In this document: piece by piece, positions 1 to 11,843 of the stretch | Layout of the letters: every line of letters starts with the position of its first letter | How positions within the stretch are numbered: the stretch's first letter is position 1 | From: Toxotes chatareus | Lineage: Eukaryota; Chordata; Actinopteri; Toxotidae | Assembly (NCBI GenBank): GCA_016801885.1 | Contig: CM028901.1 | Span: 7,931,283 to 7,995,282, forward strand | DNA length: 64,000 bases | Direction of reading: 5' to 3' | Made by a program: the position numbers and the translations under genes | Notes under the pieces: model-generated | Databases searched by the model: none | The model's input: only the letters and a program-made list of their open reading frames with translations | Told to the model about the DNA's origin: nothing

Positions 1-2124
1 CCCACTGCACTGTCCTAGTGATGGATAGACAGGGATCATGAGGACACATGCTGGATTGTGGATGCGTTTGCCAGGGAGAAATAGAGCAGTGTTGCATAAC
101 GCTCACTGTTAATTCAGTGCGGCCTGGAAAGAGGCGAGGAGGAAGGACAGGGCGAGTCCGAGAAACAATAAATATGATTTTTAGTGATCTGTTGCAGATT
201 GGATATTTTTGCGTATTTTTTAAATGGTGGTGTGTGAAAGAAATATTATGAATACTGATTTCTTGTGTTTGCATTTTAGCAGTAGTTTAAATAGCAGAGG
301 CCTATGCACCATTGTAAAGCCAGTCTGATGCCCACTCCAGCTCTTCTTTCGAAGTCAGCAATCAGGGGAATGGCGCCTGGCTCCCTTCCTGCTCAGCCAA
401 AGTTTGTCTCTTGGGACTGGGCATCTTTATATGAAACCCGTACAACACTTTTGAAAACACAAATCAACCTAGTAAATCTGACCTCACTTGCAGAGATTTC
501 TGTGTGCAGCACTTGTGTAATGCATGTAGCTGCCTCATTAGCATTATATATTGCAATGAAAATGTCACAGAAACCTGTTCACCGGGGCTGTGCAGGGGCC
601 TGGTTTGGGGAGGGACACTGCAGCAATGGCCAGTATGTCAGGTCACTTCCTGAAACAAAGCAGATTAATAATACATTTGGTTACCAAGGCACCACCTGCG
701 TCCATGGTAACACTGTCAGCACTGGTGTGGACAGTATCTGCCCTCCCCACATTTCTCTCTCACCATCCATCCAGGCCTCGTGTTTTCTGCTGGCCAAGAC
801 CATACAGCCAGTGTGTGGGATTGGCAGTTTTATGTTGGTGTGAATGTAGCCTGTAATTTCTTGTGTAGGTTTCCTCTGTGTTTCCACAGTTCTTACTGCA
901 GTATATTTTCTGGAGATCTCTTTTTTGGGACAGTGTCTGAATAACTGCGTCATTTCGAAAGGACTACTTGCATGAAACTCTGAGGGAGTCACCTAAAATC
1001 ACAGGTCATGGTTTGATTTATTGCTACTACTCAATTCCATTACCACCATCATCACCCACACCTAGGTGGATAAAAAAAGACATTAGGGTTGAAACGATCA
1101 GTCGATGAATCTTAAATTCATATGCAGAGAATTAATTGGCTTAATCAGTGCTTTAAGTCAGTTTTTTAACTCAGTTTCCAAATCAGCAGGGTTTTAGATA
1201 GGGCGTCCATTATCAGATTTCCTGAATCGTCACCATTTTAGCAGTCAAATGCCGCTCCCTCACTGCTCTTCCTTGTAAGAGTACAGTGGACGGAAGTGTC
1301 TTATCTGGTGTTTATAGTGAATCTCTAGTCTGTGACCTCATATCCCGCATTAGACCACTTTCTGCTGCATCTTGTTGTGTTTTCAGTGAAATACAGCAGG
1401 GTGAGTGTATCGTCAGCAACACTGACTTCTTCTCTTTCATCTCTTTTCTGTTTTGGCAGTACAACTAGCCTTACATTACATTGAACTTTTTATGTGTTTC
1501 ACATATTCACCATGTTTGTTCACCTGGTCATATTTAGTACTCCATTCATGGTCCTGATGAGGTTGTTTGCTCATTGCTTAAATCTTACTGGTCTCTTCCC
1601 TGGCTTGTGAAATGTAGAAAGCTTGTGGTGGCTCCTTTTTTTTCCATCACGATACCCCTCTTCAAGACTGCCTTCTCATTTTTTGGCCTCTTTGACAATC
1701 TCTAAGACCTCACTAAGACACAGAGTCAATAAGAGGCATATTTTGGCATAATCAAAATCTAAGAAAGGAAGGGGAAAACAGCATTAAATGATAATATAGC
1801 TGGAATCTAGCCTTTGAAACAGAAAGGCAACATGCTGTAGCTCAGCTCCGTCTCTCTGTCCTCTCTTCCTGCTTCATTGTTTGATTGCCCATCACCTTTT
1901 TAATCAGGCAGATGCAGTTTTTGTGTCTTTGCCAGTTTGGCCTAAATGTTGTACTGTCATTACTTTTTCTCTGCTGCCTTCTTGGACTTTTGAGGTGCAA
2001 TAAAGATGCTGAAATTGTATCCATAAGGATGGATACAGTTCTTCTTACCTGTTGAATGTTTGTTTGTAGTGGATGTTGCTTTTTGGGAAAACTAGTTATA
2101 ATTCTACTTCTCCTCTCTTCACAG
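1..2124. other. Non-coding region, probably intron 1 of grina
   Basis: The first coding exon of grina starts behind a clear acceptor (ttcacag, ending at 2124), so an untranslated first exon must lie upstream, probably off the window. The stretch holds a 179-codon open frame at 304-843 with no recognisable domain and no splice or promoter support; I treat it as chance. A short repeat relic sits near 1085-1170. Nothing else is recognised. Confidence 0.55.
1085..1170. repeat. Relic of a common percomorph interspersed repeat
   Basis: The segment starts 'agggttgaaacgatcagtcg' and continues with ttaattggcttaatcag-like sequence. This resembles the end of a family whose copies read roughly 'agggctgcaactaacgatta' followed by repeated TTAATCGATTA-like words, which I know to be very common in percomorph genomes. 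Two longer relics of the same family appear near 21.6 kb and 35.2-35.7 kb. The identification is from memory and the copy is short and diverged. Confidence 0.4.
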
Positions 2125-2160
2125 ATTGTTCTTGCAGCAGAGTGAGCCTTCCCTCACACC

Positions 2161-5100
2161 ATGTCTCAGGACAAGAGTGGATACCCTGGTATGGGTGAGA
2201 CTAACCCACTTCATAACAATGTCTATGGCCCCCCTCAGCCAGGTTTTGGCATGCCCCCTCCGAACTACAGCCAGGCCCCAGGTGGACCATACCCACCAGC
2301 ATCTGGCTACGGGCAGCCAGGCTTCCCCCAGGCAGGCCCAGGTTTTGCACCTGGTCCATATCCTCAGATGCCTTACCCTCAGATGCCCTACCCGCAGGGA
2401 CCCTACCCTCAGGGGCCTTATCAGCAAGGACCCCCACAGCCAGGCTTTCCCGGAGACCCAACTGGTGAGTTGTTAATTTAGGTATCAATGGGGCTGTACC
2501 TCATGTCATTTGACTCCACTAATGCTCTATTTCAGTAAAAAACAGTGTGCCCAGTAAAAGTTATGTTCATTTATTACTTTTCCAAAACCTTTCCTCTGTG
2601 TTCCTTAAAGCTGTCTAAGTTTTCCATCTGAAAGTTACCAGTCAGATGGAATTTTCTCTGTAAATAGATTTACGTATTAAAGGCATATGAGTGCTAGAAG
2701 GGCTTTCTAGGCACATTTAAATCCAGGTCAACAAGAAAACACATTGCTGGCTCCACTTTAGATCAGACTTAACACAGATGAATGGGTAATCAATGAGATG
2801 ATCAATACGACACACAGAGTTTGCTGAAAATGACATACATGCATTTGTTTAGCCTAGTTTTTTGCCAGTTGATTGTTTTTTTTAACTTTTGATTGTCGTC
2901 CTGTTATTGTTGCTCAGCAGCCCCAGCTGGCAGCCCTGGTTATCATGGTGATGGGCCTCCATCTTATTATGACAATGAGGAGTTCACCAACTCTGGCTTT
3001 GAAGACAAGACCATTCGACAAGCCTTCATCCGAAAAGTAGGTTCTTTACTGTATACTCTATAAATAAGTAAATATATATAAGTGTGTGTGTGTTTGTTAC
3101 GAGTTACTAGTTTTCACGTTGTGACTGATTGGTATGGAAGAAAATGTGGCATTTAATGTGACATGTGACATAATACAAAATACCATGAAAACATAATTTT
3201 TGATCTCTAAAAATTGTTTAACTCCTCTTTCCCCCCAGGTCTTCATGGTTCTCACTGTGCAGCTGCTGGTCACTTTTTCCTTCGTTGCCGTCTTCACCTT
3301 TGTCGATGATGCGAAGTTCTTTGTGCGACGCAATCCATGGACATACTATGTGTCCTACGCAGTCTTCTTTGTGTCATTAATCGTTCTCAGTTGCTGTGGA
3401 GACTTCCGCCGCAAGCACCCCTGGAATTTGGTTGCACTGGTAAGAACTTGCCCTAAAACCAAATGATAAAAAAAGTATAAATTACCCGTTGTAAAAGTTT
3501 GTTTCCATGATAGATAAACAGATTCACGCCTTATGACATGTACACGTCTTGTATACAAGGGTTAAAGTACAATGATAAGGAACTGTTTGACAAAAAAATA
3601 CTCAAAGAAAGCTGAAAGGAATCAGATGCCTCTGCGAGTCAAACATAATCTAATGTCTGGCATATGACATCTAATAGGTGCTGCATTAATTAATAATCTA
3701 TCAAATAAAAGACCACAAAGGAAGTGGCTTGTCATGAGCCCCTGAGTGAGACTAAAGTACTCATTACATTAGTGTTTCTTTATCTAGCTTGCTGCTAGAT
3801 GGTTATTACTCAGTTATTCCTAATTGTCTGAAAAAGTGCAGAGGTATTGTTGCACAGTTATATTGAATGAATATTGCATCTTGCCCCTTAATATGATACC
3901 CAGCTCCACCTGCCAGTGTGACCATTTGGATCAACTATAAACACCTTTCATTTCTGATGTGGTCAGACAACATGTCATAAAACCTAGCTTTAATTGTGTA
4001 TACCCTGGGTATTAAAAGAGTGCTTTGAAAATTTCACAAACATGTAAAGTGTGTAATGTGTTGTGTTAATTTGGCTGTGTGTTTTCTGTGTCTTGCAGTC
4101 CATCCTGACCCTGAGCCTCTCTTACATGGTGGGTATGATCGCCAGCTTCTACGAAACAGAGACCGTGATCATGGCAGTGGGCATCACTGCGGTGGTCTGC
4201 TTCACTGTCGTCCTCTTCTCGCTACAGGTCAGTCCACGCTGCGAACACCACCCTCTGAATTTTTGCATTTGAATTGTGTGTGTCTCATGTCTTACCACAG
4301 CTCATATTTTCCAACATTTTTCTGTCCTTAATCTTTCCTGACTCTCTAATGTTTTCTGTTGTTCTTTACCACAGAGCAAGTATGACTTCACTTCCTGTCG
4401 GGGCGTGCTGCTTGTGTGCCTGATCGTGCTGTTGCTCTTCTCCATCCTCTGCATCTTCATCCGCCACAAGATCCTGCACATTGTCTATGCCTCACTGGGG
4501 GCTCTGCTCTTCACCTGCGTAAGTTTCACACTTAGATGTCATTACTTGAGTAAGGACAGATAATTTCATTTCATCAAACTTCTAACCTGAAAGTTAAATC
4601 TCCAGTCTTGAGATTTTTGTGGTAATGGCGTCCAGTCGTCTGGACACACTTACTAGACAGTCATCACTGGCATATAGACAGTTTTCCACCTTCCAGTGGA
4701 GTGTATTCTACTCTAAAAGGGATAATTATGTCTGTAGAATGTAGAATGAAAGAGTAAAGCAGAAACTGGGTAGGAATTCATGTTTGGCAAGAGGGAAGTG
4801 GGACACTAACTTGCCATTAAGATCCAAGTATAGGATCATGCATTGTGAGAACCAAACTCAACCAAAACAGCTGTTAAAACACTAAACATTTATTACATAG
4901 AGAGTAAAAGAAATGCTTTGGGTCAGCAGAAGAGTAGAGCGCACTCAGATGAGCAAAGGAAAAGAAGGTGTGATAGGATGAACTTGATGAGTAAAGAACA
5001 ACTCTTGAAGACTAGCAGAACAAAGACTGTTGGCCTTTGATATACTAGTGCTTTCTGTATGTGAGCCAGAATTATCATACGTAAGACTGGACATTGATAT

Positions 5101-5477
5101 CCCCTATTCATTATATGAATATGTTGTAAAGTGCATAATGAAGGTATTTTGACATGTTGTTGTTGACTGTATATTATGGCCTAAGCTCATGACAGTATAT
5201 GGATATATTTGGAGGATGTTACCAAGGCTGAAATAAATAAAATCTGAAATAAATGTTTATGCCAGTCATTTTAGATCCCAAGTGTATAAATCTTTTGAAA
5301 TGACTAATGACTCTTTCTTCACTGCAGTTTTTGGCTGTTGACACTCAACTTCTCTTGGGCAACAAGAAGCTGGCCCTGAGTCCAGAGGAGTACATTTTTG
5401 CCGCCCTCAGCCTCTACACTGACATCATCAACATCTTCCTCTACATCCTGGCTATTGTGGGACGCTCCCGTGAATGA
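2161..5477 (+). CDS. grina: Glutamate receptor ionotropic NMDA-associated protein 1 (TMBIM3 / Lifeguard 1)
   Basis: Six coding exons: 2161-2464, 2921-3036, 3239-3439, 4099-4227, 4375-4518 and 5328-5477. They join in frame to 347 aa. The first exon encodes a Pro/Gly/Tyr/Gln-rich cytosolic head with PYPQ repeats. The rest is a seven-helix Bax-inhibitor-1/TMBIM fold: 'DKTIRQAFIRKVFMVLTVQL' opens helix 1, followed by HPWNLVAL, a YMVGMIASFYETE segment and a short C-terminus ending GRSRE. By family knowledge GRINA is an ER/Golgi membrane protein that limits Ca2+ release and ER-stress apoptosis. The start is the first ATG after the acceptor at 2123-2124 and gives the usual family head. The acceptor of coding exon 2 is a tandem NAGNAG. 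Fish can carry two grina copies; which one this is cannot be told here. Confidence 0.93.
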
Positions 5478-7545
5478 GGCTGCACCTTAAAGAAAACAGC
5501 AGGGAGACAGGGAATGCCTCCTGTTATTGTGAATTGTTGCTAACATGCCCTTTTAACTCCTTTTCCTTTTCCCCCATTTTACTCTTTATTTCCTCTCCAA
5601 TGATACACACAGTTCTTTTTTTGAAATAGGTAGTAGGGCTGTGGAGCACATGCAGCTGGTCATAAAATGCAGCTGTGAGGGACACTATCAAATAAAAATC
5701 TTGCCATTATTGACAGAATGCAATGACCTGTCTTTTCCTCAATTTTGACCACCCTGCTTGCTCTGTCTTCTGCTTCTACTAACACATATGTCTACATTAC
5801 CCACAACCCTGCAACTTCCAGTTTGGCACGGCATACAGTATAAATTGTGTTGTCCTGTGAGTACTTGGCACTCATCCTTGCCTTGCTGCAGAGATTAAAC
5901 AGGAAAATATAGGGGAAGGTATCTGTAGCGCTTATTCTTGATGCAAACCAGCTTTGCCTGAGGAGAAGAAGTTAGTGTTAGAAATTCCACCTCTGTCAAC
6001 CTGTGTTCTTCCTAATCTCTCCCTTTTCAAACTGCTGGTGTAAAGTAACTCTGCATGGAAACATTGGAAACACAGCTAAAGATGTGTTATGACTCTCTAG
6101 AACTACCAGGGGAATACCTCTAGCTTGCTTGTCACAGCTGTAAATAGTTAAGTGTATCACTATATATGATGCCAGTCTCCCCCCCTGCCTCCGAAAGGCA
6201 TTTTGGGGTGATTCATATGGGTGTGCTGCTTTTTGGAAAAAATGTGCTCTGATAGCAGAACTTTGTTGGCCCAGCATAGTGATGTTTCGGTGGCTCAAGA
6301 ATGAAGATCAGCGTTGGATGTTTCTGACAAACATGAACACAAATTAATATTTATGAACTATATATATATATATATATATATTCTTATGTAATATCTTTTC
6401 AGAAGGAAGAAAAAAATTGTTCTGTAATTATCTGTATGGTTCCAAAGCTGACACGTTCCCTTACCTCCTTTTTTCTTTTTTTTTTTCTTGTTACTGTTCT
6501 CACCAGCTCCTTCTTGTCTGGTCATCAACGTGAAGTGACATTTTAATGCTGTTTATTTTTTCTCGTTACAACTAATGTGAAATATCGAAGGAATTGAATT
6601 GAATTTCTGACCACTTTTATACCAATCTAATCTAGGTTTCAGAACTTCTAAATTTTAAAACATCTAATAAGAAGAACTTGAAGGAAATGGTACTTACAAC
6701 TTTTCTATTTATTAGGCTTGCTGTAGATAGCAGGGTTGCTTTGAAGTTGCTATAAGTTGGTGTTGAGGAAAACAAACTCAGACTGAGATTTACAAAGACA
6801 AAGCATACTGGTTACATAACATACAAAGTGTAACAGGCAAAAGGAATAAATATGCACTGGAACTCCTACACCCAAACACAACTTGAATGATATATTTAAC
6901 GTGAACATTTTTATTATTCTGTAAATTCTGTTTTGATTTTTCACTTCTTGCATGACTCTTTCCTCCCATTTGTATGTGCTGGTAATGCACACTGTACAGG
7001 TATTCCTGTTTTGGAGAGACGGTGTTGTTTGGCAGCCCCACTTGACTTTTCTTTTTGTTTTTTTTGTTTTTTAACTCTTGTGTTTGTATCTAACTAATGT
7101 GTACATGTATATAAAACTCCTTAGTGGTTTGGTGTGTATAGATAAAGCAAGTTTCGGGCTTTGTAGGTCTGTTTGCATTGTATATTTGCATTAAAGTGGA
7201 ACCACAATCCTCTATACAGCTTTTGGCTTTTCATTAAAACTGATATAATCGGATGAATACTCTCGAAAGGTGTTACCTTTGTGTGCTGTTTTTATACATG
7301 TCATCTTATTAACAGAAAACTGAACATCTGATAAAGGAAATGTAACATCCCGAGCTCCTTACTTTTATATATATATACAATATAAATTCCATATAAACAT
7401 AGTTATCATTATTTATTGTTTACAATTTGGAGACAAGCAGTAACTTTTTTATGTAAGTCACTGCCAACAAGTCCATTACTTTGATAAACTGTACAATTTA
7501 CGTTTTATTTGTAACTATAACTTTGCAGATATAAATAAAACTATG
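5478..7545 (+). other. grina 3' untranslated region with alternative poly(A) signals
   Basis: After the grina stop there is no coding signal up to the syce1 promoter. A proximal AATAAA lies at 5691-5696, an ATTAAA near 7190, and a distal AATAAA at 7534-7539, so short and roughly 2-kb 3'UTR forms are plausible. A Pumilio-type TGTATATA element lies at 7106-7113. An (AT)n tract lies at 6359-6381. Use of the distal sites is inferred. Confidence 0.5.
6359..6381. repeat. (TA)n microsatellite
   Basis: About eleven uninterrupted TA units, directly visible, within the putative grina 3'UTR. Confidence 0.9.
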
Positions 7546-7559
7546 AGTATATTCTGGTA

Positions 7560-7661
7560 CCATGGTGCACGCGCACCTTTGAACTCTGGCGCCAAACGTG
7601 TTGTACGCGTGCGCGCGTCCCTTCAGTCAGGACTTAGGGGGGTACACACTACCACAGTTAG
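7560..7661 (+). promoter_or_regulatory. syce1 promoter with E2F-type and NRF1-like sites
   Basis: An abrupt GC/CpG-rich block follows AT-rich 3'UTR. It has GGCGCCAAA at 7588-7596 (reverse complement TTTGGCGCC, an E2F consensus). It is flanked by alternating purine/pyrimidine GC words (gcacgcgcac, acgcgtgcgcgcg) that resemble NRF1 sites. The syce1 ATG follows at 7662. No clear TATA box is seen. Promoter function is inferred from composition, motifs and position. Confidence 0.55.
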
Positions 7662-10600
7662 ATGGATAGTTCAAGAAAAAACTTCTCTGGCTGGATAAAC
7701 CTGAGGAAATTGACAGGTTAGATACACTAAATTAAAGTTGAACTACAAGTCATTATTGTAGGTAATTTAAACCGATTTAAAGAAACTTAACGACACAAGA
7801 AATCGTGTTAATAATGGTAGCATGTCTAACAGCTCTGTAACATTACCTGCTAACGCAAACCTTTTAATAAAACGGTGATAATAGTGCAGAATAGGCAGCC
7901 ACGCGGTAAATAATCACAAAAATACGACTGTTAATTGAGTGGCATTCTACTGTCATTTAATTTGTAAGAGCTATTCATGTTAAGGGAAAACGGCAACGTC
8001 TTTCGCTTAAAAACTAAGATGGCGTTAGCTCCATTTAGTTCACCTTTGGCTAATGCTAGCTGGTGTTGATTTTATACCTGTGGTTTGTTGTGCGAGCTCA
8101 ACCTGAACCGAGACAAAACCTGGACTGTAGAGGAAGCTTGTATGTTAACTTCAGCCCACCATATACTTTTCAAGATATGAGATGAGATGAAGATAATTAG
8201 TTGGTTAGTTAGATACTTAGAACATGATGGAAAGGTGAGACAAGTTTTCACTCATCTGACATCTCTTTTCATAACAGGTGTCAACCCTGAGGACATAGTC
8301 AATGGCACTGAACTGAGAGGAGGTGCGCAAAGCATAAATGAAATAGAACTTTAAAAGGTTTTAAACAAGGCTTATATATTTTTATGTCCTGTTCCTGTTG
8401 GTCAGGTGGAGAAATACAGCAGCCCGAAGTGGAAGAGCTGATGGGCAAACTAAGGATGCTCCAGCAAGGTAGCGTTTTAAATTGCCGGTGAATCAGGTAT
8501 TTTGAATTGCCATGAGCACATTTGTATTGAGACCCACTGTATCTCAGAGTTCATAAGTGAAGCAGGAGAGTTATCTGTCGCGTTCTTCCGTCTTCGTTGT
8601 GGGTCGGTGTTTCGACACATCGGCGGCTGGTTTATTATTTAGTTGTATTCTGAGAGAGTATCCATCTGATCAGCACGAATCCTCCAGTTCTAATCACATA
8701 GCACGTATTCTGTATAAGCCGGCGTGCATTTCAGCTGGTAACTCAGGCGGATCGAGTTGTGAGATATATATCTTGATACTTAGGTTAGTCTTTGTGAAGC
8801 CACTTCCGCCGGTTAGTCGCTTTTATTTCTTCTTAAATTACACCAAACGATGCTGTAAAAGCGACCCCGTGAACAACGTGTTGGATGTGTTACGGAGGTA
8901 AACTGCCCATACGATGTGAAAACACTTCAACACGAAGGTCTTAGTTAGATTTAGATCTTTACTTACGTGCACCAATAAGGAAGTCGGTCGTGGTGACGAT
9001 ATGCAAATGGCCACGCGTTTTCTTTTGGGTTTAACAGAAAGAACAGCATATAGAACCAAAACCAAACTTTATAAACTAACACAATAATGACCAAAGTTTA
9101 AGCAAAAACATATTTAACTACATGTAACAAGCAGAAGATCAGCTCTACCGCGGTGAGTTAAAACCGTGAGTGAGACAGTTGTACCTACAGACCATAGCAC
9201 GTCTCGTGGTGACTTCTCGGTATCGTCAGTAAGGTACATCCTTACCTGTTACTCCTATCATGGAGTATCAGAACATGATGAGTGGAGATGAATGAGATAT
9301 GATTAATATCTCCGTCTTGTAGGGAACAGCAACACCCTGCAAGATCCATTCTGATTTTCTTTGTAAACGACAAAACTTATTAAGTGGGTGTGGTATGATA
9401 TAGTAGAAGGGTGAAGTATATGGATAGAATAGTGTGGAGGTTTCTGTGCGTGTATAGATTTATCACAGTCACATCACTCATAATAACAGTTTTCATGACT
9501 TACACTGTATTTTTTTCAAGATAAAAGAGCCCTGGAAGAAGAAATGAAGGAGCTCAAATCTGACTGTGACTCCTTGCAGAAGAATCTGGAAACTTGTAAG
9601 ACACAAAATCATCAATAATAGTTTTCTTTGATCCATATACAGTAGACATATTACACCTACTGCATCTACCTGTTGCTGATGATGATGTCAGAAACTTGTA
9701 TGTTAGTACTTAGCATTTTCTTGTTGTTTTTGCAGTACACACTGAAGCTTTCCAGCTGGAGGGAATCCATAGAGAAAAAGAAGGTACTTGCAGGTTACAA
9801 ACCATTGTATAGTTAATGTATAGTTAATTACAGTCCAGTCCAAAGTATGGCAATTTTGCTTGTTTTGATGCCTTTGCAGTTACAGTTTTGGTTGTCTGGG
9901 TCTGGAAAAAGTTTTTTTTTTTTTTTTTTTAAAATCTTTTGTAAACACACAGACAATAACTATAAATAACCCAGTGAGCACATTTATTGCTGATGTTTTT
10001 TCTTCAGAGATGTGCAGGAAGCTGCAGTTCCAGTTTGAGGAGTCTGTGCAGGGCTTTGTCAGGTGAGCTCCACACTAACCGGATAAATATGATTATGGAA
10101 TGTCTTCAGCTGTGAGGAGCTCGGTTCAGTGTTCAGTGCTGAAGTCTAAACATGACCCGTCAACAGTTTTCCTTCCCCATGTTGAGAGACCTCAGTTGTG
10201 TGTTTATGATGTGTAACACTAGATGGCAGCAATTTGTCATGGCAGCATCCATTTTTTTTCTTTTTAATCTTTGATATATTGACTGTGTAACCCCTATGTA
10301 TATTATTAGATGTAATATGATATATTGATATATTATGACATTGCATAAGAGTTTTTTTCAGTCCTGTCATTGACTAGTCTTTGAATTTTTACAATAATCC
10401 AAGAGTTTCGATCTTTGTAAAGATAAATATTTACTCAGTGGCGTATATTGACAAGAGTCACCTCCACCAAGATGGATTTAAGATATTGAAATTTAGATAT
10501 GTACCTGTGTCTTTTACTGTACATGTTATTTAATTTCCAGTTACTTTTAAGCTATAAAGGCTAATGAGTGGATCACATCTTTAGCATCCTGGACATCAGC

Positions 10601-11843
10601 CATAGCTTTGCTGGAGGTCTGATACCTTTGTGGCTCATTGTGTCTCTTTTTACAGTTTTAAGCTTTTATGTTTGTTGTTATTGCTTAGTTGTTGTACTTG
10701 ATGCGATCCCCATAGCCAAGCACGTGATTTGCAAGCACATTCTTGAACTGTATGCAGTAGAAAAGTAATGTGTGATTCATTATACTATACACATAATCCT
10801 TAGGCAGTACATGGCTCCTATCTGTTATGTAATTTTGTGTACTGTCACAGGATCATGTGGTGAGGAAATCCAGCATTACATACAGCAGACAGCATCGTAA
10901 CAGCTTTGTTTACTGTATATGAAATCAAATGTCATAACATGAGGAATATGCCACAGAAGTCTGTGGTGTACTCACATCGCAGAACAACACATCAAAGTTG
11001 TGAAGTGATGATTATATTTAATGTATGAACAAATTTCAAACCCTGTACCGAGTCTACTGTACACACTGTAAGGCTAGGTGACTTAATAGTGCTACGGAAA
11101 TTATATTTAAATGATTTATATATTGCACAGGGTGATGAATTGTATGTGTTTTGCAGGCAGTTAAACCAGAACAAGAAAAGCGAGGAACTGCTGGAACAGT
11201 ACAGATGTGAAATCCAGGAATTCAAGCTTAAACACAGGAAGCAGCAGTACCTATTAATAGTGCAATGATTTATTATGTTTTTTTAATAAACACCTCATCG
11301 AACCGCCTTGGAAATGTCATATTTATAGCCCTTTTTTCTGCAGGATGAAGTTTGAAAACCAACTTCATCAGCTGATAGAGCAGCATAAGAATCTGCACTC
11401 CATCTTTGTAAGTTTGTTTATTTAATTTTAAAATCAGTGTGCTTTCCTCCCTCTATTTGTATGTTTTCCCCAAATCCCTAAAATAGAATGATGAAAGTGT
11501 GGCTTGTTATTATTTACTGTTGTCCTTCAAATTTTTATTTAGACTCCAGAAAGGCTTCCAGATGAAATAGAGAGTGCTGAGAAAACAAAAAGTCAGCTGC
11601 TGTCAGCTGGTAAGTTCCCACTCAAAATTAATGCATATTCTTCTGTAAGCACATATGCAGTCAAACATTTTGTTTTGCACATGCACGAATGTTGTTTTCC
11701 ATTTCGCTTTGATGTGAACTTGTTCTTTGACTCTTGTAGAACAGCTGAAGTTGGCTCAGTTGCAGCGCCTCGATGAGGAGCTAGGAGACATGAGGAAACA
11801 GAAACAACTGGGAACAACAGCTGCAGAGACTCAGGAGCAGTAA
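7662..11843 (+). CDS. syce1: Synaptonemal complex central element protein 1
   Basis: Eleven coding exons give 221 aa in frame: 7662-7716, 8278-8322, 8406-8468, 9521-9595, 9736-9783, 10008-10062, 11157-11246, 11344-11407, 11543-11609 and 11740-11843; I count ten joined segments from these boundaries, all with GT-AG sites. The protein is almost entirely charged coiled coil. It matches mammalian SYCE1 as I recall it: a PEVEELMGKLRMLQQ block near the start, and a later block with FENQLHQLIEQHKNL and TPERLPDEIESAEKTKSQLL, corresponding to FEEQLEDLMGQHKDL and MPERLAKEICALDSSKEQLL in human. SYCE1 builds the central element of the synaptonemal complex in meiosis with SIX6OS1, SYCE2, SYCE3 and TEX12. 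The protein is shorter than the human form (about 350 aa), mainly at the C-terminus. Intron 3 carries an anomalous CpG-containing block. Confidence 0.85.
8540..9360. other. Anomalous CpG-containing block inside syce1 intron 3
   Basis: This stretch is clearly richer in CpG than the surrounding AT-rich intron and contains a 114-codon open frame (8557-8901) with no recognisable domain. A GTAAAC donor-like word follows at about 8899. It could be a solo LTR or other mobile-element insertion, or an alternative promoter/first exon. I could not define terminal repeats or target-site duplications by eye. Confidence 0.3.
10216..10229 (+). promoter_or_regulatory. CTCF-like motif
   Basis: The 14 bases acactagatggcag match the core CTCF consensus CCASYAGRKGGCRS at 13 of 14 positions, on the plus strand, inside a syce1 intron. 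Binding is not shown by sequence alone. Confidence 0.4.
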
